DNA of 64,000 nt, taken from assembly GCF_000350105.1 (NCBI RefSeq), contig NZ_CAIY01000044.1, forward strand, positions 186,001 through 250,000, read 5' to 3'. This document shows positions 50,654 through 61,377 of this stretch, piece by piece. Made by a program: the position numbers and the translations under genes. A model generated the notes under the pieces. The model did no database searches. It was given only the letters and a program-made list of their open reading frames with translations, and was not told the origin of the DNA. This DNA is from Richelia intracellularis HH01. Lineage in GTDB: Bacteria > Cyanobacteriota > Cyanobacteriia > Cyanobacteriales > Nostocaceae. Each line of letters opens with the position of its first letter. Position 1 is the stretch's first letter.

Positions 50654-52265
50654 TAACAAAATGTTGAAGCAACTTAGTAGCAAAAATATTGACTTCTGGC
50701 ACCTTCATTATGGCTGTGATAATTCCAAATAAACATAAACCAACTGAGCTTGATATTACTAATTGCAATAAAAGAGTTATTAATCCATGATTTCCTAAGA
50801 ATATCTGACAAAGCTGTAAAGTGGCGAAACTTGTCACCCCAGCAACAACACTTGCACCAGCTAAACCAAGAATGGGTAAGCTCCACTCCATTATCGGCAA
50901 TCCATTTAACTTGCGATTAAGAATGAACAGCAGTAGAAAGACAGAATTACAGTTTACACCTAGTGTTGCTAGTACTAAACCAGGAGCACCCAAAGTATTT
51001 ACAAATATGTAATCGAATATAATATTGAGCCCAATATTAACCATACTAATACAAAATGGAGTTTGACCATCGCCCAAGGCATAAAACACACGCACTAAGA
51101 CATCTCGTCCTAAATAGACAAACATTCCAATACCGTTAACAATTAGTAGGGAAGATACTAGAACTGAGTCCTTGTAATCAAAAGCTCCTCTTTCATATAT
51201 AACCTGGACAATGGGTAAAGACAATGCAACCATTAATGCTCCTAAGGGCAACATGGTAAAGGCAGAAAGTATCAACCCCTGGCGAATACGTAACTTGAGC
51301 TCCTGCCGATATTGAATGTCCGTAAGTTGAGAAAATAGTGGTAGCAAAGGGACTAAAATTACATTGGAAATTATTCCTAAAGGAGTTTGTACTAATAATC
51401 CTGCATTGGCTAAGCCTGCCGCTACTCCATTCACGGGAATCAGGGAGGCAAAAAACAAGTCTGTGTAGAGATTGATATGCAACATCCCTGAAGAGAAAGT
51501 TGCAGGAAGCATTATTTTCATCGTATTTTTCACCTCAGGTTGATGAAAATCTACCCGCAAGGATAATTGACTTAAAATTCCAGCTTTTATTTGAGCAAGT
51601 ACCTGAACTATGAATTGTAAAGTTGCCCCAGCCACAGTAGAAATTGCTAAAACTATTCCCCCTTGGACTAAATATTCAGGATTACTAGTTTGATTATCTG
51701 CCTGTAAAAAGAAAATACCCACTCCCAGAATAACAGAGATACTTGAGAACAAAGGGCTAATGGAAGGTAGCCAAAATTGATTGTTAGCATTGAGAACTCC
51801 AAAACTAATACCAATGAAACCTGCCAATACAGCTATGGGGGACATAATCCGCAACTGATGAATTGCTATAACCCTGACAATTTCTTTCTCTGGAGTTCTT
51901 AAACCAGGTGCAAATATATCAATGAATTGGGGCGCAAAAACTGCTATTGTTATAGCAACAATTATTAATACTCCTCCAACTAAAATGGTAACAGTTTCCA
52001 CAAAAGGAGATGACTTCTTATCATTCTGTTTTGATAAAACACTGATGATTGCACTATAGAAAGGACCGTTGATACCCCCTAATAAAACTAGTAAAAAACC
52101 AGGTATTGTATAAGCATAATTGAAGGCATCTGCAGAGGGTCCCAAACCAAAAGCTGCGGCAACAACCAGCTGGCGCACGAAACCAAAAATTTTACTGATT
52201 AACGTGGCTGCGGCAACAATTCCCGCGATACCGACCATAGAGCGAGGAGTTTTTTGTTGAGTCAC
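50649..52265 (-). CDS. murJ: MurJ, lipid II flippase
   Basis: A 538-residue polytopic membrane protein of the MviN/MurJ family, which moves the peptidoglycan precursor lipid II across the inner membrane. It has about 13-14 membrane helices. The N-terminal GIVAAATLISKIFGFVRQLV is the family signature, with AFGLGPSADAFNYAYTIPGF (split), and later ALGDGQTPF and NIGLNIIFDYIFV. It lies 135 bp downstream of an LCP protein gene on the same strand, which also serves the cell wall, and a hairpin overlaps its stop. Confidence 0.95.
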   Translation of the reverse strand: MTQQKTPRSMVGIAGIVAAATLISKIFGFVRQLVVAAAFGLGPSADAFNYAYTIPGFLLVLLGGINGPFYSAIISVLSKQNDKKSSPFVETVTILVGGVLIIVAITIAVFAPQFIDIFAPGLRTPEKEIVRVIAIHQLRIMSPIAVLAGFIGISFGVLNANNQFWLPSISPLFSSISVILGVGIFFLQADNQTSNPEYLVQGGIVLAISTVAGATLQFIVQVLAQIKAGILSQLSLRVDFHQPEVKNTMKIMLPATFSSGMLHINLYTDLFFASLIPVNGVAAGLANAGLLVQTPLGIISNVILVPLLPLFSQLTDIQYRQELKLRIRQGLILSAFTMLPLGALMVALSLPIVQVIYERGAFDYKDSVLVSSLLIVNGIGMFVYLGRDVLVRVFYALGDGQTPFCISMVNIGLNIIFDYIFVNTLGAPGLVLATLGVNCNSVFLLLFILNRKLNGLPIMEWSLPILGLAGASVVAGVTSFATLQLCQIFLGNHGLITLLLQLVISSSVGLCLFGIITAIMKVPEVNIFATKLLQHFVK

Positions 52266-52400
52266 AAATCATTATCTGGCAAATGCCGATATGTACCTAA
52301 CCTGAAATTTTGCCATCTTTCAGGAACATTTTGGAATAGGAAACAGGTTAAATGTTTGAAATATTTATTTCTTATTCCATAATACTCATATCTTCTCAGA

Positions 52401-53846
52401 CTACCAGTCCTTACCAAAACGAATAGTAATATCAGACTCCAGATCCCCAGTAGCAGAAACTTCCACAGTTCCAATACCTAATATCCGTCGGATTTCCTTC
52501 CCTGCCTCTAAATTTCCCTTCTGAGCAATAATCCTAGTGTTGGTTAAATTCTCAGAAGAATTGCTAATCCTATAAACCTTCTTAAAACCCTGTTTACGGA
52601 AGTAAGAAATTACTGTTTGAATTAAACTCTGATTTTTGGTAGAGTTCTGCAGTGCAATTCTTAAGTGCGTCAGCGGGCGTTTATCCTTTTGAGTTTCCCC
52701 AACTTTTACTCCAACATAATTACCCAATAACCTTGCCTTACCTTCTAAATCTAACCAATAACTGTCAGGATCTTTACTCAAAAGGCTGAATATGCCTGGC
52801 AAAATGGTCATTTGCAAATTATCTTGTTTTAATTTCACACAGAAGTTTACCAGTGCCATAACTTCTTCCATTTTCAAGTTGGTATCAAAATATTTACTTA
52901 TCATCTGGGTCAAATAAGGTAATCTCATTAAAACATTAGGACTCAACAAGCGTTCCCTTAAAGCAATGAGTAAAGTTTGCTGACGCTGCACCCTAAATAA
53001 ATCTCCGGTTACTTCCTCCCGGAAACGGACAAAGTTTAATGCTTGCTTTCCATTCAGGGTTTGCCAACCACTAGCCAAACTAACATTCAAATTCTCTGTT
53101 AAGTTTTTATAATTGATAGTCTTAGGGATAAATAGTTCCACTCCACCCAATTGGTCTATCAACTTTTGCAATACACTAGTAGATATACGTATGTATCGGT
53201 GGATTGGTGCATTATTTAATGTTCTACTAACTACACGTGCAGCTAATACTACACCACCATATACACTAGCTAAAGAAACTTTAGTTAATCCCTTATCAGG
53301 AATTGAAATCATTGTATCTTGGGGAATTGAAATCACTCGTACAGTTTTATCCCTAGGATTAAATCTTACCAGTAGTATAGTATTGCTTTGGTCAGAAAAG
53401 TCTTTTGTTGAGCTTCCTGTACTATTACGGACTGACTCTACTCCCAAAACCAATATATTCATAGGTTGTTTCAGCTCATACTCCGAAAGTCTGTGCCATA
53501 ATCCTCCAGTAATTGGCTGTTTCTGATTACTCTTTGACCAACCTAACTCCTCCTCTGTTTTGTCTTGACCACTCCAAAGAGGAGTCCACAAGGCCAGAGT
53601 TGAAACAAGCAACCCGGATAGTGTCAAACCAACAAAAATCGTTAAGACCCAAAATAGCCATCGAGGCATACTCAAACCTAGTCGATAGTAAAGTTGACTG
53701 GGTATAGAGCTGCTGGAACCAGCATAACTAACCAAATCATGAGCCATATTTGCTCGTGGATCATGTACAACTTCCTGATGTAAAGGATTAGGGAAACTGT
53801 GTTCTTTTAACTGCTTTTGTCTAAATTCATGAATTTGTTTAACCAC
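52401..53846 (-). CDS. LCP-family (LytR-CpsA-Psr) wall polymer ligase
   Basis: A 481-residue LCP protein that attaches glycopolymers to peptidoglycan or a lipid carrier. It has a cytoplasmic N-terminus, a membrane helix at about 61-86 (PRWLFWVLTIFVGLTLSGLL), then the LCP domain: MNILVLGVESV, NTILLVRFNPRDKTVRVISI, PQDTMISIPDKGLTKVSLAS, the phosphate-binding RFREEVTGDLFRVQRQQTLL, and conserved Arg and Asp residues. A LytR_C domain follows at about 385-475 (HLRIALQNSTKNQSLIQTVI). It is followed by murJ and is transcribed divergently from the mannose-1-phosphate guanylyltransferase gene, so the locus as a whole concerns the envelope. Confidence 0.92.
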   Translation of the reverse strand: MVKQIHEFRQKQLKEHSFPNPLHQEVVHDPRANMAHDLVSYAGSSSSIPSQLYYRLGLSMPRWLFWVLTIFVGLTLSGLLVSTLALWTPLWSGQDKTEEELGWSKSNQKQPITGGLWHRLSEYELKQPMNILVLGVESVRNSTGSSTKDFSDQSNTILLVRFNPRDKTVRVISIPQDTMISIPDKGLTKVSLASVYGGVVLAARVVSRTLNNAPIHRYIRISTSVLQKLIDQLGGVELFIPKTINYKNLTENLNVSLASGWQTLNGKQALNFVRFREEVTGDLFRVQRQQTLLIALRERLLSPNVLMRLPYLTQMISKYFDTNLKMEEVMALVNFCVKLKQDNLQMTILPGIFSLLSKDPDSYWLDLEGKARLLGNYVGVKVGETQKDKRPLTHLRIALQNSTKNQSLIQTVISYFRKQGFKKVYRISNSSENLTNTRIIAQKGNLEAGKEIRRILGIGTVEVSATGDLESDITIRFGKDW

Positions 53847-53960
53847 GAAAAACTCCCCACTTAGCCACTCCCATAAGAGTTATGTTAATTTAAGCTACCT
53901 TTTTCATTGGAAAAGACCACAGTAAACTGGAGAATATCTCAAGTTAATTTTTGTGGTAAA

Positions 53961-55024
53961 ATGAAAAAACATATGTTCCCTGTTATTCTTGCCGGTGGTA
54001 AAGGTGAACGTTTTTGGCCTCTAAGTCGTCAAGATCGTCCCAAGCAATTCCTTAGTTTTGATGGTAGTTCTCAAAGTCTTCTCCAATTAACTGCTTCTAG
54101 GTTATTACCTATATCAGGCGGTTGGGAGAATTTGTGGGTAATAACTTCTAGTCAACTAGCTCTGGGAGTGAAAGACCAGTTACCACAATTACTATCTCAA
54201 AACTTATTAGTTGAGTCTCAAGGAAGGGATACAGCTGCTGCTGTAGCTTGGGCCAGTCTGGAAATAAAAAGGCGTTACGGAGATGATGCCATTGCTGGCT
54301 TCTTCCCTTCTGATCACTGGATTACGGACAAAAAAAATTCATATACACTTTAAATACAGCAGCACAATTAGCAGCCAGTAAACCATCAATTGTTATTCTG
54401 GGAATTGAGCCAACACATCCATCAATTGCATATGGCTATATTGAACAGGGTGATAAGCTCGGCAGCTTTAATGACTTAACAGCGCATCATGTAAAACGCT
54501 TTACTGAAAAGCCAGATCACAATACAGCAACCAAATTTGTGAATACAGATGGTTTTACTTGGAATACCGGGATATTTATTTTTCAAGTCCATGTTCTACT
54601 TGATGAAATGTATACCCATGCCCCCGAAATTATTGAACCTATAGAAAAATATGGTCCGGATATCTATCAGCAACTCCCCAAGAAGAGTATAGACTATGCA
54701 ATTATGGAAAAAACCAGCTTGGCATATGTTTTACCCGTAAAATTTGACTGGGATGACTTAGGCGATTGGAATGCTATTGAGCGGTTGCTCAAAAAAGAAG
54801 GTAATCCTAATGTAGATATAGCCAACCATATTTGCCTAGATACCAAAGGTGCAATTGTTTATACAACCAACTCAGAGGATGTAATTGCTACCATTGGTTT
54901 AGAAAATGTGGTGGTTGTGCGTGACCATAACATAACTCTCATTGTAAAAAAAGAGCGTACCCAAGAAATTAAACAATTACTCAGTAAACTAAAGACTAAT
55001 CCCAAATTTACTCCCCTTCTTTGA
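53961..55024 (+). pseudogene. manC: Mannose-1-phosphate guanylyltransferase, one frameshift in a poly-A run
   Basis: This enzyme makes GDP-mannose for surface polysaccharides. From ATG 53961 (MKKHMFPVILAGGKGERFWP) the first 131 residues include SRQDRPKQFLSF, RDTAAAVAWASLEI and FFPSDHWITD. The frame then breaks in a run of eight A at 54330-54337. The shifted frame resumes as FIYTLNTAAQLAASKPSIVI, LGIEPTHPSIAYGYIEQGD, RFTEKPDH, FTWNTGIFIF, SIDYAIMEKTS and DWDDLGDWNAI, to TGA 55024, with no other stop. One missing A restores a complete protein of about 355 residues, the usual length without a C-terminal isomerase domain. An upstream start at 53907 is also in frame but less likely. It may be dead, slippage-rescued or mis-sequenced. 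Confidence 0.85.
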
Positions 55025-56165
55025 AGTATTATGTTGCTTTTATTTAGTTATCAAACAATTGGTTTGATAAAATCATTATGGAAGAATAAGTGCAAATTTA
55101 CATACACGAATTATCTACCATGAAAAAATAAAAACTTTAGTTTTAAGAAGATTATAAATGCAGATGGTTTGACTTTCCCTCAACATTGCCTTAATTTTCA
55201 TATGGGTATATTCTCTTTGACACTGAGTATGTAAAATCCTGTGTTTATATACTCATAATTTTTCTTATATACACAAAAAATAAATTAATGGACATTCATA
55301 TATTATGAATGTAATCTTCAGAATGAAATTACAATTGATTAATATACAACAAAGGTAATTGTTTACTGTTGCATTAATTATCTTTGTTTCTCTTTGAGGT
55401 TATTTTCCAAAAAGAAATTATTGAATTTATGCTAACAGATATTTAGAAATACATATATTGTTTGGCAACCCGAGGTGTTCATAAATGAGCATCAATTATA
55501 AAAAAATGTTATGCTCAAAAATGTTTGAGTCGACTTTGTATTTATTGATATTTTAGTTTACTTTAATTGTAGTACAAACGATTTAATAGTTACATATTTA
55601 TCAAATTTAGAAGGTGTGATACAAATATAAAATCGAATGTTTAATTTTATCGATGAAATTCAACCTTTACTTATTTTATTTTATGAGACTATGTATTTTA
55701 TACATTAGTCTATTGTGATAAGGATACTTTTAATATAAAGACCGCATTAATGATGAGGATTTTGCTATAGTAACCCCCAAATAGTAAACTTAATTCTAAA
55801 TATATTTACTTAAGTCACTTTTCACTCAAACCTTCCCACTAGGGATTTAAGTAAACTCTCATATTGCCCTATATTTGGATGCAATATTAAGTTGGTGTCT
55901 GTATTAGTTGGTTATTTAATTATGAGTACAGTTGTTTTTTCTATAAGTCTACATAATACTCAATTATCTTCACCAGTAAATAATATATTTCCCCAAGTAT
56001 CTTGGGGCTATGACCAATCATTGATATTTATTTTGCCGCCATGCCAGAGCTATTAAACTAAAGTAGTTTTTGGGTTAATAAGGAAAAGAATACGTATTAA
56101 TATCTTTTCCTTACCTACGAAACCAAAGCTTCCCCTCCTATCTCTATTCTCTAATTTTCAAATTT
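55025..56165. other. Gap of 1.1 kb
   Basis: No firm gene. A 44-codon plus-strand frame at 55922-56056 (MSTVVFSISLHNTQLSSPVN, then a Trp-Gly-Tyr and Pro-Pro-Cys end) looks mildly protein-like but is too short and unrecognised. Confidence 0.5.
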
Positions 56166-57064
56166 ATGTCAATTATTTCTGTCAAAAATCTTAGTAAGAC
56201 CTACCCCATTGCCATCAAATAGCAAGGTTTAGGAGGAACTTTAACGCATTTATATTTCGGCATATATACCTCAATATAAATGCGGTTATAGATGTTTACT
56301 TTGAAATTGATCCTGGAGAAATAGTAGGCTTTTAGTATCAAATAGTGGAGATAAAACTACCACACTGAAAATGCTAACTGGATTAGTTCATCCTTCTACT
56401 GGGGAATTGAGAGTGTCTGAACATATTCCTTTTTATCGTTAAGCAGCTTTTCTAGAAAAAATTACTCTAGTGATCGGGCAAAAACAGCAATTGTTATAGT
56501 ATATTTCTCCTATAAATTCTTTGAAAATTAATGCTTTCATATATAATATCTCCAATAAATACTTTAAACATCAGGTGTGTAAATTAACAGAAATGTTATC
56601 CTTGAAAGGCAAACTTACACAACTTTTACCTTATACACAAACTTTACCCCAGGGAAAGAATGAAGCCAGAATTATTAGCATCAATATTACATAACCCTAA
56701 AGTACTATCTCTAGATGAGGCAAATTTAGGATTAGATATTACTGCTTTATACAAAAGGGTATTGGTCATTCATCAGGATAATTTAATATATGAATATGAC
56801 GGAAGTTTAGATAAATTGTTAACATACTTTGTTACCTATAAGTAAATTAACTTAGAGTTGGAATATCCTTTGCCTATATAGAATGTATTGCTCTATGGGA
56901 TGTACAAAATTGATTGGTATTATGTGTCGTTTAATTATTTTCTAAAAAAACTTACTAGAATGGTTTCTCATATTCTATCCCATTTAGAAGTAGTTGATTG
57001 AACTGTGAGCGAAGCACCGATTGAAAGAGTGATTAGTAGGTTATTTCAAACAGGTGCTTTTTGA
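56166..57064 (+). pseudogene. Decayed ABC-2 type exporter ATP-binding protein
   Basis: Remnant of an ABC ATPase of the daunorubicin/ABC-2 exporter type, about 300 codons, with multiple stops and frameshifts. Recognisable pieces in order are [28 protein letters not shown], the Walker A remnant ([20 protein letters not shown]), EKITLVIGQKQQLL, NISNKYFKHQVCKLTEMLSL, the Walker B remnant (MKPELLASILHNPKVLSLDE, then NLGLD), and the C-terminal KKLTRMVSHILSHLEVVD followed by TVSEAPIERVISRLFQTGAF. The Walker A no longer has GxxGxGK, and the LSGGQ region is gone. A decayed permease gene follows, so a whole exporter was lost. Confidence 0.85.
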
Positions 57065-57184
57065 AAATTTACTATTACTAAAATTTATTCTTTTTATAAG
57101 AACTTACATATTTGTTCACAAACAAAACTAAAATTCTAGACTTATAATTTTAAATTAATACTATTAGTTAAATAAATCTTTAGG

Positions 57185-57951
57185 AGAACTATTACATTGA
57201 TAGCTGTATACTACGCTTGCATGGTAGAGTGCCAAGCCGAATTAGTTTTATGAATAATATCTGGTTGCTTACCTATTATTTTTATAAGTGTGTGGATAAA
57301 AGGATCACTGTTATGCAAATTTAGCTTTACTTCTGTGGAGTTTACCAGTTATTTTCTGGCAGTTTTTTTGGTAATATAATTGACCACTATGTGGGTAGTT
57401 TAGGAATTTGAAAAAGAGGTATTATAAGGAAAGCTTTCATTTCATCCAGATTGCTACAATCAACAGATCCAGCATGGTATCATATTGCAGAAAGAATAGC
57501 TCTCATAATTTTTATCTTTATCTTTACAGGTATATTCTTTACTTTCTTCTATCCCTAAGCTTTTTGGATAAGAAACTTATGGATTATGGTATTATTTATC
57601 CCTACCATAATTTTAGCATTTGCACTGAGGTTTATAATTCAGTAAACTTTTGGCATATTTGCGTTTTGGAATGAGAAGGCAAGTGTAATAGAAAATTTTT
57701 GGTTGCTATTTTATTTACTCTTATCTGGGTTGATTGCTCTTTTAGAAGTTTTCCCTGAATCAATACGGCGAATAGTTTTACTAACCACTTTCCCCTATTT
57801 GATAGACTTTTCCGGCAGTATTTTAATTGGCTTGCTAAAAAAAATGACACATATTTTTTTAGTAATCTTGGATTATTTTTTGTTATTCCTAGGGATTAAT
57901 AGCTGGCTATAGCGACGGGGATTAAAACATTATTCTGGCATGGGAGCTTGA
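57185..57951 (+). pseudogene. Decayed ABC-2 type exporter permease
   Basis: Remnant of the partner permease, about 255 codons, broken by many stops and frameshifts. Pieces that still read are YYACMVECQAELVL, SFTSVEFTSYFLAVFLV, GKLSF, IILAFALRFIIQ, FGIFAFWNEKASVIENFWLL followed by FYLLLSGLIALLEVFPESIR and RRIVLLTTFPYLIDFSGSIL, and the end RRGLKHYSGMGA with TGA at 57951. These match the order of the six-helix permease that follows such ATPases in Nostocales. The decay is much more advanced than in the single-frameshift genes of this window. Confidence 0.85.
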
Positions 57952-59414
57952 GAGATTTTAAGCGTTGATAATCATAACTTGTATGATTTTATATTTCCAG
58001 ATGCTTATATGTTTTGGCATGCAAGTGTCAATTACTTGAATGAAATACCAGAATAATTTTGGTTATGTCATACTACTAGCAAAATATCTTATTAACTAAG
58101 CTAGTCAAACCTTACTAATATTCATAGTATTTCATTAAAAATTTCGTCATATTAGATGCTATTAGCTAGTAAAATTGCAAAGCATTTTCTAGTTACTTTG
58201 CAATTTTATACGTTGAATAGGTAAACTGATTAATTGCAGAGTGTATACAATTATTTAGGATAAAATAATATGAATTCAAGGCTAATCTATAATTTATAGG
58301 AAAACTACTGTTTTTGTATTTAGCCGCTAGATTCTTGACTAAGAAGCTATTAGAGGGTTCTTAAAAAATATCGTAGGTGTAAGAATCTGTAGGAAAATAT
58401 CTGATATTTCATTTGAAATAGACCCAATTACAAACAAATAGCTAAAATATTTATTATTTATATATTTTTACATTCAATAGTGCTCTGATCTGATTAGGCT
58501 ATATCATAGCCTCTAGACTGAAAATAATAATTCAAATACAATAAAGCAACCAAAAATATCTTATGCTATCTGGAGTTCTTATTAATATAAAGTTATAGGT
58601 TTCTTCAGATCTTAAAACTAATTGGATAACACAATGGTAAAAATTCATGTTCTATTGCATAAATATCACAAGTTCTCCCTAAAAGTCCCTACCTAATAGA
58701 TCGGGATTATTTTTTGGCTTTTTCTCTGATACTCCTTGGATTTTTGGGAATTTGTTAATCTGCATAATCAATTTTTACTTTACTTGTAATTAAGACTTTC
58801 GTGATCATTCCCAAAGTCTTAACTCAATACTTCACTCGATTCCCATAAAAATTTTACTATTATCTAAAGTTATATCTGTGATGATCTCAGGTATTTTAAG
58901 TTGAGTAAAATACTCATATTAATTGTGCTAACAGCACATCATTCATCTACAAAGGTAGAAATTTTTATGGTCAACTTGCAAAACTATCAAAATATGGGAA
59001 GTCTTGTTTGTGATTTACCGAAGATGTATTTAATACCTTTAACCACTGAGTTTGGTTTTAGAAACTCAGTTTTATGTACTAGCATTCATTACTGAAATGA
59101 ACTGCAGGGTTTGCTTACAGTATACGACCCAGCTTACCAAAAATCGTCCTGGTATTTTCCTGCTACCACATTAGTATTGCCCGCAACAGTTATTTTTAGT
59201 ACTGACAAATTGGCCTTTGAAATCACTGAACAACTGATATAAATCAAAATCAAGTGAAGTTACCTGTAATTTGGCAAAGCCCTATTTTTAATTTGCACTG
59301 TATGTGTTCCACCTATAATTAGAATTATTAGGCTGTCTATTGCTTTCAAGGCAAATAATCTTTGGGACAATAGCAGGTTGATTTATGTTTATAAAACACC
59401 CTGATGGTCTGAAG
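57952..59414. other. Gap of 1.5 kb, possible further remnants
   Basis: No intact gene. At 59096-59242 a plus-strand stretch of about 48 codons (LQGLLTVYDPAYQKSSWYFP, then ATTLVLPATVIFSTDKLAFE) ends at TAA and looks protein-like; family unknown. A second ABC-2 permease often follows the first in this exporter type, but I could not recognise it here. Confidence 0.4.
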
Positions 59415-60290
59415 CTATAAATTACGTGGATGTTGCTCTATCAATTTCCTTACTTGCTCCGCATGGTATGAACTTCTTGTTAATGGGGAGGAAACAACTT
59501 GTAAGAAACCTAGTTTCTCACCAAAAGCTTGCCAAGTGGCAAACTTTTCGGGGGCAACAAAATTATCGACTTGCAAATGTTTAGATGTTGGTTGAAGGTA
59601 TTGTCCAATAGTTAGAATATCACATCCCACAGCACGCAACTCTTGCATACAATTTCGAACTTCTGCATCCGTTTCCCCTAGTCCAACCATAATACCTGAT
59701 TTTATGTATATATGAGGTGCAATTTGCCTTGATGTCTGTAATAAATCTAAAGTTAGTTTATAATTTCCTTGAGGACGAACTCGCTTATATAAACGAGGAA
59801 CAGTTTCTGTATTGTGATTTAGAACTTCTGGTTGTGCAGAGAGAATTATTTTCAATGCTTGCCAATTACCACACAAATCTGGAATTAACACTTCTATAGT
59901 TGTTTGGGGAGAAACTTTACGAATAGATTCAATACAATGGACAAACTGAGAAGCACCACCATCCGGTAAATCATCCCTATTGACAGAAGTAATTACAACA
60001 TGATTCAGCTTCATGTGAAGTACAGCTTCTGATAATCGTGTAGGTTCAGTGGGATCTAATTCCTTTGGCTTTTTTTCAAAATTAATATCACAGTAAGGGC
60101 AGGCACGAGTACAAGTTGGTCCCATAATTAAAAATGTAGCAGTTCCTGCATGGAAACACTCACCAATATTTGGGCAGGATGCCTCTTCACACACTGTATT
60201 AAGTGCCAAACCCCTGAGAATTTCTTTAACATCTCCTACACGCTGCCATTGTGGGGCTTTTACCCTTAACCATTCCGGTTTAACAGTCAT
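59415..60290 (-). CDS. lipA: Lipoyl synthase
   Basis: A 291-residue radical SAM enzyme that inserts two sulfurs into octanoyl groups to make lipoate for pyruvate dehydrogenase and glycine cleavage. Both iron-sulfur sites are complete: the auxiliary cluster C34, C39, C45 ([13 protein letters not shown]) and the SAM cluster C60, C64, C67 (CTRACPYC). [32 protein letters not shown] and [14 protein letters not shown] are family signatures, and the C-terminal SSYHAEQV holds the serine that binds the auxiliary cluster. Cyanobacteria often carry two LipA copies; which this is cannot be told here. Confidence 0.95.
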   Translation of the reverse strand: MTVKPEWLRVKAPQWQRVGDVKEILRGLALNTVCEEASCPNIGECFHAGTATFLIMGPTCTRACPYCDINFEKKPKELDPTEPTRLSEAVLHMKLNHVVITSVNRDDLPDGGASQFVHCIESIRKVSPQTTIEVLIPDLCGNWQALKIILSAQPEVLNHNTETVPRLYKRVRPQGNYKLTLDLLQTSRQIAPHIYIKSGIMVGLGETDAEVRNCMQELRAVGCDILTIGQYLQPTSKHLQVDNFVAPEKFATWQAFGEKLGFLQVVSSPLTRSSYHAEQVRKLIEQHPRNL

Positions 60291-60839
60291 AAAATTCTAG
60301 GTTTTAAATTAATTCAATTTTCTGGCAAACAACTTAGGATTTCAAATTAAAATCCTATGATCCCATTTGATAGTGGCATAAAATGTGCTGCCATCAAGTG
60401 AAAGTTCTACATTACATTGGAAATTAGTATTAAACAACCAGCAAAATACCCAATTCGATTGCAGTAAATTATATTGATCCCACCATATAATTCCACCTTG
60501 GCACAATAATTTTCAAGAGCATACCTGATTCACTCAAATCTTGGCATTTATTATTCTATATTTTGACAACAGTTGCCATTATTAAGGTTCTCATTGATAG
60601 TAATAAATTATGCTAATTATAGCATTTAAGAATGTAAGAAAACTTAAATATATTTCAATAAAACACCTTCAGTTAAACCTTCTACTATATTTTCAGGTTT
60701 ACAAGCAAATGTTAGCAAATTCATATGCTAAGTCAGGTATGTAAATTACAGTAACCCAAAAAAGAAATTATTTCGTACATTACACCATCAGGGGTACTAA
60801 AAAATTTTCATGGGATGGTGATGGCATCTACCTAAACCT
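60291..60839. other. Gap of 550 bp
   Basis: No supported gene or strong structure seen. It contains the lipA promoter region. Confidence 0.5.
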
Positions 60840-61190
60840 TTAACCAGGAGGCCATTTCATCTGTCTTCCACCTAATAAATGTATATGCAAATGGTTGACT
60901 GTTTGACCAGCATCACTACCATTGTTTATTACCACACGATAACCACTCGCTAATCCAGCCTGTTTAGCAATATGCCTGACTATTAATAGTAAATGTCCAA
61001 CGAGAGTATAATCTTGGGGCTCTACATCAGCCAATTTAGGAATGGGCTTTTTAGGAATGACTAAAATGTGAACCGGTGCCTGCGGCTGAATATCTTTGAA
61101 TGCGAGTGCTAAGTCATCTTCATAAATAATATCGACAGGGATTTCTCGACGAATTATTTTGCTGAAGACCGTTTCTTTTATTTCACTCAT
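60840..61190 (-). CDS. HIT-family nucleotide-binding protein (HinT-like)
   Basis: A 116-residue histidine-triad protein. The start VFSKIIRREIPVDIIYEDDL and the middle FKDIQPQAPVHILVIPKKPI are typical of the HinT branch, as is the active-site triad HLHIHLLGG near residues 96-106. HinT proteins hydrolyse AMP-lysine-type phosphoramidates; the in vivo role is unclear. The protein ends in RQMKWPPG as usual. A 14-bp hairpin lies upstream, beyond the probable promoter. Confidence 0.92.
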   Translation of the reverse strand: MSEIKETVFSKIIRREIPVDIIYEDDLALAFKDIQPQAPVHILVIPKKPIPKLADVEPQDYTLVGHLLLIVRHIAKQAGLASGYRVVINNGSDAGQTVNHLHIHLLGGRQMKWPPG

Positions 61191-61345
61191 GGCAACTCAT
61201 AATTTGGTTACTTGTTAGAAACACTATAAGATTTAGTATCAGTAGTGGGAAATATTTAATTCACAGCCCACTAAAACTTATGGTATGTCAAATACTGATA
61301 CAATTCCCTCAAAATTTTGGTGGAGTTAATACTTCCATTATTGGG

Positions 61346-61377
61346 CTAGAGATGGGGTAAAAATACCCCATCTCTAG
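61346..61377. terminator. Perfect 14-bp GC-containing hairpin
   Basis: CTAGAGATGGGGTA and its exact reverse complement flank an AAAA loop (61346-61359 and 61364-61377). It is upstream of the HIT gene and not followed by a T-run. It may be the terminator of a lost plus-strand gene. Confidence 0.55.

Noticed and set aside
52262-52474. Minus-strand frame between the LCP and murJ genes
   Set aside because: It overlaps the LCP C-terminus in another frame and has no family resemblance.
57408-57912. Several short open frames on both strands
   Set aside because: They are fragments or shadows of the decayed ABC-2 permease.
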